Positions 55,008 to 62,415 of a DNA stretch of 64,000 nucleotides are shown piece after piece; position 1 is the first letter of the stretch; every line of letters starts with the position of its first letter. The stretch covers positions 62,001 to 126,000 of the forward strand of contig JASKOM010000002.1 in the NCBI GenBank assembly GCA_030152305.1, written 5' to 3'. The notes under the pieces are model-generated. The model was not told the DNA's origin and searched no databases. It saw nothing but the letters and a program-made list of their open reading frames with translations. Both the position numbers and the translations under genes were made by a program. This DNA comes from Campylobacterota bacterium (lineage in GTDB: Bacteria; Campylobacterota; Campylobacteria; Campylobacterales; Thiovulaceae).

Positions 55008-56015
55008 TTAAATCGATTTTTTAGATAAGTCATCGGCAAGAGTATTTTCTTCTCGCCTAATCCAATCGATTGAAAAACTTTTAAATTTTTTAGTTAATTC
55101 TCGTGCTTCTCGAAATAATGGCTTTAAGTTTTCAGCTTTAACTTGCCATTCACCTTTTATTTGTTTAACAACAAGTTGAGAATCACCGAAAACTTTTAAA
55201 TTTTTAATTCCGCCGAGATTTGCGACTTTTAACAACGAAATCAAAGCTACATATTCAGCTTCGTTATTAGTTCCGTTGCCAATATGTTGAGATCCAGCAT
55301 ATTTTATATTGCTGACCTCATCGATAATTGCAAAACCGATTCCCATTTTGCCAGGATTACCTGACGAAGCACCATCAAAAAAGCCACGATAAATCGAATC
55401 TAAATTATCAAATTCTGGCTTAGTTTTTATTTTATATTCAAACAATTTTTTTTCTCCTGTATTCCAATTTTTCATATCTTTAATATTAATAATATTATCT
55501 GGTAACTCATCAATAATTTTATTAAAAATTTGACAAGTTAAATGAGCATCGATATTTGCTCTGTGTATTTTTTCTGGGACATCAAGTTCAATTTTTTCAG
55601 CTAAATTATATAAATTATATTTATTTAATAAATAAACTTTTTGGGATAATTTCAAAGTGCAAATAGAAAAATTATCGACTTCGAGTCCCAGACGATAAGC
55701 CTCTGATTTTAAAACTCGAAGATCATTTTGAACATCGTGAGAAACGAGAACAGCTCCTTCGATAAATAATAAAAATTGAAGAATCGATTTTTCGCGATCT
55801 TCACCTTTATCTAAAATTTCAAAATTCGTAATACCAGTTAATTCAGTTACTTTTTCTGAAATAGGCAAATTATATTTTAATAATTTATAAAATTTATCTA
55901 AAATTAGACCGTTTCGTTTTTTTATAGCACCGATTTCAAGAATATAGTTTTGATTTTCCCAAACACTCCATTCAAGATCAAAAATGACAAAATCAATATC
56001 AGGAAATCTGAACAT
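55008..56015 (-). CDS. DnaQ-type exonuclease fused to RNase HI
   Basis: A 335-aa fusion of two nucleases. Residues 1-180 are a DEDDh 3'-5' exonuclease: IFDLEWS (Exo I Asp/Glu), SHDVQNDLRVL (Exo II) and HRANIDAHLTC (Exo III His/Asp). Residues about 205-335 are RNase HI: GFFDGASSGNPGKMGIGFAI, NNEAEYVALI, GDSQLVVKQIKGEW and IRREENTLADDLSKK, with all four catalytic acids present. Both activities therefore look intact. It lies between ftsH and the lepB pair. An octamer is at 55315. Confidence 0.85.
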   Translation of the reverse strand: MFRFPDIDFVIFDLEWSVWENQNYILEIGAIKKRNGLILDKFYKLLKYNLPISEKVTELTGITNFEILDKGEDREKSILQFLLFIEGAVLVSHDVQNDLRVLKSEAYRLGLEVDNFSICTLKLSQKVYLLNKYNLYNLAEKIELDVPEKIHRANIDAHLTCQIFNKIIDELPDNIINIKDMKNWNTGEKKLFEYKIKTKPEFDNLDSIYRGFFDGASSGNPGKMGIGFAIIDEVSNIKYAGSQHIGNGTNNEAEYVALISLLKVANLGGIKNLKVFGDSQLVVKQIKGEWQVKAENLKPLFREARELTKKFKSFSIDWIRREENTLADDLSKKSI

Positions 56016-56019
56016 AAAT

Positions 56020-56775
56020 TTATTTATTTAATAATAAATTATCGATTTCAGGCAATGTTTTGAACATGCGATCCCAACGAGGAGAAAAATTATCGTCTAT
56101 ACTAAACAGAACTTGAGATATCGAACCTTCGATTTCATAATATTTTATATTGCCCCAAAAACGGCTATCTTTATAATAATCGCGATTATCACTTAAAACG
56201 AAATATTCATCGCCTTCTATTTCTTTTGGTTTCATAATAAATAATTCCTGTTCTGAATTGCAATCATTAGCGATTTCTGGATCATGCCAAATGCCACCAC
56301 TGCTATTTTCGAATGGATTTTTAATCCATAAAGCACCACCAATTTCGATTAATTTATCTCGTGGAAAATTTTCAAAAATATAAGTATCACCATCGATGGG
56401 TCGTAAATAAATATTTTTATCTTTTTGCATAATAAAATCACCTTCAACGGCGATACATCGACGAATATATCGTTCTTCATCTCGTCGAATAACGATTACA
56501 TCGCCTCGTTTTGGTTTATTGCTTTTTGTTAATTTATTTTTTAAAAAAGGTAATATTTTTAAATCAGAAAATGGAAAAGTTGGATTAGTTATACCATAAG
56601 AATAATATTTAATTAAAACGATATCATTTTTTAATAAAGTATTTGACATCGAATTAGTTGGAATAATATATATTCCGAACATGACATATATAATAAAAGC
56701 TAAAACTCCTAATTTAATCCATCTTTTTTGATATCGAGAGAGTGGTTGTCTTTTCTCGTTTTTATTTGAGAACAT
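56020..56775 (-). CDS. Signal peptidase I-like protein lacking the catalytic lysine
   Basis: A 251-aa second copy of LepB, 20 bp downstream of the first. It keeps one N-terminal helix and the serine motif (IIPTNSMSNTLLKND, Ser42). The general-base position reads RYIRRCIAVEGD, so the lysine of FVKR is Arg105 (codon CGT). The late box LSDNRDYYKDSRFWG is retained. Lys to Arg inactivates characterised signal peptidases, so this may be a non-catalytic or altered paralogue. The rest of the sequence is well conserved, not decaying. Confidence 0.8.
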   Translation of the reverse strand: MFSNKNEKRQPLSRYQKRWIKLGVLAFIIYVMFGIYIIPTNSMSNTLLKNDIVLIKYYSYGITNPTFPFSDLKILPFLKNKLTKSNKPKRGDVIVIRRDEERYIRRCIAVEGDFIMQKDKNIYLRPIDGDTYIFENFPRDKLIEIGGALWIKNPFENSSGGIWHDPEIANDCNSEQELFIMKPKEIEGDEYFVLSDNRDYYKDSRFWGNIKYYEIEGSISQVLFSIDDNFSPRWDRMFKTLPEIDNLLLNK

Positions 56776-56795
56776 TATTTATACCAGAAATAAAA

Positions 56796-57593
56796 TTATT
56801 TTTTCAAACTCTCTTCTATTTCATCGATATTTTTAAACATTCGATTCCAGCGAATAGATTTATTTTCATCAAAACTTAAATAAATTAACCAAGGCGAACC
56901 TTCGATATTTTCATAAGGCACACTTCCCCAAAAACGGCTATCGTTCGAATGATCTCGATTATCGCCCATCATGAAATATTCATTTTCAGCTATTCGTTTT
57001 GGAGCAAAATTAAAAATTTGATGAGGTTGAGAACCGTCATTTATGATCGAATTATCATGTTGAATTCCTCGATGATCTCGCTCATATGGATTTTTCACCC
57101 AAAGAGTTCCTTCCATACTAACAATATCTTCAGCATGAAAATTAGCTGTTATAAATTCATTGCCTTCATGTGGTCGAATATATAAATCTTTATCTTTTTG
57201 CATAATTAAATCGCCTGAAACAGCAACACATCTTTTTACAAAATGAGTTCTTTCTTCTCCCGGTTTTCTAAACACGACAATATCGCCTCGTTTTGGTTTT
57301 TCGCCATCAAATAATTTTAATCCAGCACTTGGAATCATTGGAACTTCAAGCCATGGAACATGTGGAGTTGGAGTTCCATATGTATATTTTTTAACTAATA
57401 ACATATCACCAATTAACAAAGTTCCAATCATTGAACCGCTTGGAATAATAAATGATTGAGCAACAAACGAAATAATAAGCATAACGATAATTATTGCACC
57501 TGTCCAAGTCGTCGAAAAATAATGAACTTTTTTTAAGACTTGCCAACTTTTCGAATTCGAAATAGCCTCTAAATTTATAAATTTATTTAGCAT
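56796..57593 (-). CDS. lepB: Signal peptidase I
   Basis: Inner-membrane serine protease that removes signal peptides from exported proteins. It is 265 aa. One helix at about 32-50 precedes FIIPSGSMIGTLLIGD with nucleophile Ser54; RTHFVKRCVAVSGD holds the general-base Lys120; MGDNRDHSNDSRFWG is the conserved late box. It follows folD by 4 bp, a conserved Campylobacterota pair, and precedes a lysine-less paralogue. Confidence 0.95.
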   Translation of the reverse strand: MLNKFINLEAISNSKSWQVLKKVHYFSTTWTGAIIIVMLIISFVAQSFIIPSGSMIGTLLIGDMLLVKKYTYGTPTPHVPWLEVPMIPSAGLKLFDGEKPKRGDIVVFRKPGEERTHFVKRCVAVSGDLIMQKDKDLYIRPHEGNEFITANFHAEDIVSMEGTLWVKNPYERDHRGIQHDNSIINDGSQPHQIFNFAPKRIAENEYFMMGDNRDHSNDSRFWGSVPYENIEGSPWLIYLSFDENKSIRWNRMFKNIDEIEESLKK

Positions 57594-57597
57594 ATAT

Positions 57598-58440
57598 TTA
57601 TTTGCTTAACCTCATTTTTGCTGATTTAACCGTATTAGATAATAACATTGCAATTGTCATTGGACCAACACCGCCTGGAACTGGAGTTATATAACTAGCT
57701 TTTGTTGATACCTCATCGAAATCAACATCACCGACGATTTTGCCATTTGGCAATTTATTAATTCCGACATCGATAACGATTGCATCATTTTTTATCATAT
57801 CAGCCGTAATTAAATTAGCTTTTCCAACAGCAACAATAATAATATCTGCATTAATCGTATGAGATTTTAAATCTTGAGTATAAATATGGCAAATATCAAC
57901 GGTCGAATTACGATTTAATAATAACGAAGCCATCGGTTTTCCAACGATATTACTAGCTCCAACGACGACACTATTTTTGCCTTTTGGATCAATATTATAT
58001 TCTTCAAGAAGTTTAATAACCCCTAACGGTGTGCAAGAAACAAAGCAATTATCTTCCATTCCAGCAACTAACGAACCAATATTTACATGATGAAAACCAT
58101 CAACATCTTTTTTTGGATCAATTACAGAAATAATTTTTGCAGTATTAATATGTTTTGGAAGTGGAAGTTGAACAAGAATTCCATCAACTTTATTATTAAT
58201 ATTTAATTTTTCAACTTCTGCGATTAATTCATGTTCTGTAACAGTTGAAGGTAATTTAATCTCGAACGATTCGATTCCTGCTTCTTCACAAGCCTTTTTT
58301 TTCATCGAAACATATAAACGACTTGCATCGTCATCACCAACTAAAATAACGGCTAAACCGACATGATCAAACATTTTGACTTCAGCTTTTAATTCATTAC
58401 GAATTTTATCTGCTAACTTTTTGCCATCTAAAATGATCAT
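57598..58440 (-). CDS. folD: Methylenetetrahydrofolate dehydrogenase/cyclohydrolase FolD
   Basis: Bifunctional one-carbon enzyme that interconverts methylene- and formyl-tetrahydrofolate. It is 280 aa. YVSMKKKACEEAGI includes the catalytic Lys; VDGILVQLPLPKHI, DVDGFHHVN, VVGASNIVGKPMASLLL and TPVPGGVGPMTIAMLL follow in order. AAAGGAG precedes the ATG. First gene of the folD-lepB group. Confidence 0.97.
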   Translation of the reverse strand: MIILDGKKLADKIRNELKAEVKMFDHVGLAVILVGDDDASRLYVSMKKKACEEAGIESFEIKLPSTVTEHELIAEVEKLNINNKVDGILVQLPLPKHINTAKIISVIDPKKDVDGFHHVNIGSLVAGMEDNCFVSCTPLGVIKLLEEYNIDPKGKNSVVVGASNIVGKPMASLLLNRNSTVDICHIYTQDLKSHTINADIIIVAVGKANLITADMIKNDAIVIDVGINKLPNGKIVGDVDFDEVSTKASYITPVPGGVGPMTIAMLLSNTVKSAKMRLSK

Positions 58441-58510
58441 TTAACTCCTTTACTAGATTAATATAAATCTTTATTTTTTAAGAAAACGGCGATATGTTAC
58501 CACAAGATTT

Positions 58511-59884
58511 TTATGCTTCGCTTTTTGATCTGGTAATTCTCAAAATTTTTATCGAATCTAATAAATCATGTTCAGAAATTTGATTACGATTGTCAATCAA
58601 CATTTTTTCGATTCCATTTTTTATAATTAATTCGATTTCAGCTCCAGATAAATTTTCACTTTCGTTAATAACTCGAGATAAATTTATATATTGATGAAAC
58701 TGACCTCGTTTTCGCAAATGTATTTTAAAAATTTCATCTCGTTCAAATTTATCGGGTGGATAAATTCTAAACACACGATCAAAAAGCCAAAAGTCTATAT
58801 TTTTCAAACATTGAAAACCGTTTGAGTCTAATTCAGAATCTAAATCTTTGACAGTTTCAGTAACTATCGAAATTAATTCAGAATCTAAATTTCTTAATTC
58901 TCGTAAAAATAATTCAAACAGTTGCTTATTAAAAAAATCTATTTTTATCCATAAAATCGCTACTCTTATCGATTTTAATAAACTTAGAATTTTATATAAT
59001 TCATCTTTCGATTTTATATTTGACGACTCAATAGAAATTAAAGGCAATTTAATTAAATTTGCAATTGCATAAATAATACTTTTTTTGCCTGAACCTTCAG
59101 AACCTTCGATTAAAATTAATTTATTATATTTATCTTGCTGTTTTGAGTTTAAATCCAGAATCATATAAATATATTCTCGAATATGTGAAGCACCGCCAAT
59201 ATTTGCAAAAGAGATATTCGATATATTTTTCAAATATTTTATGCAATCGGGCGACGAGTTTTGAAGTAAAAATTTAACTTTTTCAATGAGGAGGTAATTT
59301 TTATCAAAATTAATCGAACCATCAAGTTGATAATGTCTTGAAACAAAAAGTTCTATTTCAGTTCGATTTAAGCCAATTAATAATTTTGCAATTTCGATAA
59401 TTTGATTTTTATCTTGCTGTTCAAAGCCAATCGATAAAATAAAATTTTCTAAAATATCAATAATTTCATTAAGTTCTGGATTTTTTAATTCCAAAAAATA
59501 TGAAAGCGATTCTAAACTTTCGGGTAATTTTATATATTTTTCAGAATATAAAATTACATTTAAATCAAAATTTATATCATTAATTTTTTTAGCACCGAAT
59601 TTTTTTAAAAGATGAAAAATTTGAAGAGAGTCTTGACCAAATAATTCATAACTGTCTATAAATAAAATAGTATTTTCGATTTTTAAATCAGCCGATAAAA
59701 TTTCTTTTAAATTATCAACGATATTATACGAAAGTTCGATAAATTCAAAAGATTCTAAGATATTTTTAATTGCTTTATGAATATTATTAAAATCTTTTGA
59801 TACAACTTGAATTATAGGTGTATTTGATTCTACCAGAGATATTAAATCAAACTGGAATTTTTTTATGCCATCTAATTTTTGCAT
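58511..59884 (-). CDS. Divergent AAA+ ATPase (Ycf46-like)
   Basis: A 457-aa protein resembling the Ycf46/COG0464 group. Residues 1-225 form the N-terminal domain (degenerate ATPase with FIDSYE). The C-terminal AAA module has LIEGSEGSGKKS as Walker A, VAILWIKIDFF at the Walker B position without the usual DE pair, and FDRVFRIYPPDKFERDEIFKIHLRKR in the arginine-finger region. Walker A is close to consensus but Walker B is poor, so hydrolysis is doubtful. It overlaps the 59872 gene by 13 nt. Confidence 0.65.
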   Translation of the reverse strand: MQKLDGIKKFQFDLISLVESNTPIIQVVSKDFNNIHKAIKNILESFEFIELSYNIVDNLKEILSADLKIENTILFIDSYELFGQDSLQIFHLLKKFGAKKINDINFDLNVILYSEKYIKLPESLESLSYFLELKNPELNEIIDILENFILSIGFEQQDKNQIIEIAKLLIGLNRTEIELFVSRHYQLDGSINFDKNYLLIEKVKFLLQNSSPDCIKYLKNISNISFANIGGASHIREYIYMILDLNSKQQDKYNKLILIEGSEGSGKKSIIYAIANLIKLPLISIESSNIKSKDELYKILSLLKSIRVAILWIKIDFFNKQLFELFLRELRNLDSELISIVTETVKDLDSELDSNGFQCLKNIDFWLFDRVFRIYPPDKFERDEIFKIHLRKRGQFHQYINLSRVINESENLSGAEIELIIKNGIEKMLIDNRNQISEHDLLDSIKILRITRSKSEA

Positions 59885-60387
59885 GTTTGTAAATCTATTT
59901 TTTCACCTCGATTCCATAAAATTTCAAATTTATTTTTTAAATTTAAAATATCTTGTTCATTAGTCGAACGAATTGCAAGTTCAACATCACTCATTTTTTC
60001 ACTAAAAATATATAAATATTTATTAGAAATAACTATAAAATTATTTTTTAAATTGCCATCGCGAAAAGCTTTTAATCGTTTAATTTCGACATTTTCAAAT
60101 GGTAAAAGTTGAGCTGTGTAACCAGCAAATTTTTTATCAGAATCAAAAGCAACGATAATTTTAATTTTTGCATTTTTTAAAAGACTTTTTTTGAGAGCAT
60201 AAAATAAATTTTTATCATAAATTTCTTCACCAAAAAAATATACCTCATCGCTATTTTGTTTGAGATCGCGAAATAGTTGATAAATATATTTTTGACGATC
60301 ATCAGGCATTAAATATATTTCAAATCCAAATAAATAATAAATATTTGTTACAAATAATAATATAATAAATAAATATTTATTTTTCAA
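59872..60387 (-). CDS. Exported protein with a degenerate phospholipase D-like domain
   Basis: A 171-aa protein with an N-terminal signal or anchor helix (YLFIILLFVTNIYYLFG). One PLD-like unit follows: DEVYFFGEEIYDKNLFYALKKSLLKNAKIKIIVAF, then LKNNFIVISNKYLYIFSEKMSD, where the HxK catalytic histidine is replaced by Leu. Catalysis therefore looks lost, or the match is only structural. The TTG start has GGAAA upstream, and the gene overlaps the Ycf46-like gene. An octamer lies at 60242. Confidence 0.5.
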   Translation of the reverse strand: MKNKYLFIILLFVTNIYYLFGFEIYLMPDDRQKYIYQLFRDLKQNSDEVYFFGEEIYDKNLFYALKKSLLKNAKIKIIVAFDSDKKFAGYTAQLLPFENVEIKRLKAFRDGNLKNNFIVISNKYLYIFSEKMSDVELAIRSTNEQDILNLKNKFEILWNRGEKIDLQTCKN

Positions 60388-60417
60388 AAGTGATTTCCAA
60401 TTTCAAGGTTGTTTTAA

Positions 60418-61080
60418 CTATTCTAAGTTTAATTTTTCTATTTTCTCTAACCAATTTTTAAATCTAGGTAATGACTTTTTTAAATGATCTATTCCTATTT
60501 TTTCAATAATATCTATGCCGTGAAGCACCTTATTATAAGTTTTATTATTGTTTTTGCCATATATTTCAAATATCTCTTGAATTCTTTTTGATGGAGCAGT
60601 TTCTTTTGAATTATTAATATTTTCAATTTTGTTATTAAATTTAGATAATATTGAATTTATTTCTTTTTCCACTTCAATATTATTAAAATAATCTTTAAAA
60701 TAAGATGGTTTTGCAAATAAAAGTGTTTCAAATTCATACTTTTGAATATATGGAACAATCTTAATAGAATTATCAAATTTTTTATGAATTTCAGCTTCAA
60801 GTTCATCAACAGTATAGTTGTTTGGATTTTCAAAGCCATAAAAATCATAAAAAGTCGTAACATACGAATAATTTTTCTGTAATTTTGAAATATCTTTTAC
60901 AACACGATCAAGATAAATTGAGCCACCAGTGTGTTTTTTACCATTTGCATCCCGACTTGTCTCAATAGTTATTGGAGTAATATAAATATGAAACTGTTCA
61001 AGATGTTTACTTAATACTTTTTTTACAAAAGCTTCTTCTGTTTTTCCTTCAACAGAAATAGCAATTCTTTTAATATTCAT
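60418..61080 (-). CDS. DUF4276-type protein, partner of the adjacent ATPase
   Basis: A protein of about 220 aa. The opening IKRIAISVEGKTEEAFVKKVL is the Toprim-like strand and acidic loop of the DUF4276 family; TTFYDFYGF and IQKYEFETLLFAKP follow, with a helical C-terminus. The track starts at TTG 61098, which overlaps the GGAGGA ribosome site. ATG 61080 is the better start, inside the end of the ATPase gene (overlap 11 nt), so the two are coupled. Such pairs are often found in defence regions; nuclease activity is inferred from the fold only. Confidence 0.75.
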   Translation of the reverse strand: MNIKRIAISVEGKTEEAFVKKVLSKHLEQFHIYITPITIETSRDANGKKHTGGSIYLDRVVKDISKLQKNYSYVTTFYDFYGFENPNNYTVDELEAEIHKKFDNSIKIVPYIQKYEFETLLFAKPSYFKDYFNNIEVEKEINSILSKFNNKIENINNSKETAPSKRIQEIFEIYGKNNNKTYNKVLHGIDIIEKIGIDHLKKSLPRFKNWLEKIEKLNLE

Positions 61081-62182
61081 AATGTTGATTTCCTCCAATT
61101 ACATTTTTCTCCCATAATTCACCAATACTAAAATCTTCTAGCCATTCTTTTAATTCATCTTCATTTAATCGTTTAAAATTTGAAGCATTATTTTGTCTAT
61201 CAACAACTATGATATCTTTCACATCAAAATTATTTAAAAAAACAGTTGATTGAGTTGATGCAATAATTTGAGATTTTGTGGATACTACTTTAAAAATATT
61301 AGCCAATATATTTAAAGCGAATGGATGTAATCCAAGTTCTGGTTCATCTAAAATTATTGTTTTAGGTAGTTTAGGTTGAAATAGCAAAGTAACCAAACAT
61401 ATAAATCTTAATGTTCCATCAGATAAATCATTAGAATCAAAATATTCGTCTGTCCCTTTATGTTTCCATTTTAACTTTATAGTTTCTGTATTTAAACTTT
61501 CTGGTTCAAGTATAAAATCATGAAAATATGGAGCAATTTTATGAATAGTCGAAACTATATCTTTATATGATTCTGGATAATTTATTTTAATATTTCTTAA
61601 AAATGGAGCAAGATTACCACCGTCAAAATGAAGCTGTTCGTAATCTGCAATATTCCAAGTTTGTTTTACTCTTGCATTAAAACTTGTGTCATGAAAATGA
61701 TAAACTCTCCAATCTTTTATATGTGAATATATGTATTGTAATATTGGAAGATTGGTTTCCTTTATTTTACTTTCCAAACCACCTTTGTTGTCTAAAGGAA
61801 TTGGTTTCGTTTGTCCAGAGTAACCCATCGATTTTGGAATAAAAAAACCTTCTTCATCTTTAAATATAAATTTATCTTGTGTAGTTGGAATAAGATAAGT
61901 TTTATAAGCATTTGGTTTAAATAAAAGAGCAATATAGATTTCTGGAGTTATTTTTCTCCCAAAATGTAAAATTTTATTAGATCCACCTTGTTCAGCTGTA
62001 TAATTTTCTAAATCTTGATCTAAGATTTTCTTCATAAATTTGAAAAAGTTAATTAAATTTGTTTTTCCAGCACCATTTGCACCAATTATAATATTTAAAT
62101 CATGAAATTCTAAATCTAATTTTTTTATAGACTTAAAGCCTTCTATTTTAATTCTTGTTAATTTACCTAATGAGTTGCTCAT
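61070..62182 (-). CDS. AAA family ATPase (AAA_21, SMC/OLD-like) of a two-gene system
   Basis: A 370-aa ABC-like ATPase: LTRIKIEGFKSIKKLDLEF and IIGANGAGKTNLINFFKF (Walker A) at the start; NDLSDGTLRFICLVTLLF as the signature motif; TIILDEPELGLHPFALNILANIF as Walker B with D-loop; and IIASTQSTVFLN as the H-loop region. It lacks its own Toprim or nuclease domain, which the coupled DUF4276 gene may supply, as in OLD-, Gabija- or PARIS-like pairs. It begins 28 bp after the end of the type III restriction gene. Confidence 0.82.
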   Translation of the reverse strand: MSNSLGKLTRIKIEGFKSIKKLDLEFHDLNIIIGANGAGKTNLINFFKFMKKILDQDLENYTAEQGGSNKILHFGRKITPEIYIALLFKPNAYKTYLIPTTQDKFIFKDEEGFFIPKSMGYSGQTKPIPLDNKGGLESKIKETNLPILQYIYSHIKDWRVYHFHDTSFNARVKQTWNIADYEQLHFDGGNLAPFLRNIKINYPESYKDIVSTIHKIAPYFHDFILEPESLNTETIKLKWKHKGTDEYFDSNDLSDGTLRFICLVTLLFQPKLPKTIILDEPELGLHPFALNILANIFKVVSTKSQIIASTQSTVFLNNFDVKDIIVVDRQNNASNFKRLNEDELKEWLEDFSIGELWEKNVIGGNQHYEY

Positions 62183-62209
62183 TCTTATAAATTCTCCATT
62201 TTATTATTT

Positions 62210-62415
62210 TTATCGATTTTCTAAATATTTTTTAATTATATTTTTTATTTCGTCGTCTTGAAATTGTGTTTCAAATTTTATATTTATATTATCAGTAATC
62301 GAGTTAAATAACTTTTCAGCATGTTGAATTTTTTTATGTTCATCATGAAATAAATCTCGTTTATCTTTGCCTTTTGTTTCGACGATTAAATTTAAATTTT
62401 TTTGACCATATTTAT
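62210..62415 (-). pseudogene. Out-of-frame 3' end of the type III restriction gene (nuclease motif)
   Basis: Reading leftward in the neighbouring frame from about 62415 gives YGQKNLNLIVETKGKDKRD...KKYLENR and a TAA at 62210. The ETKGK belongs to the PD-(D/E)XK nuclease begun by SPDFAY in the upstream frame. A single missing or extra base near 62411-62417 (ATCATAAATATGG on the coding strand) separates the two. Confidence 0.7.
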
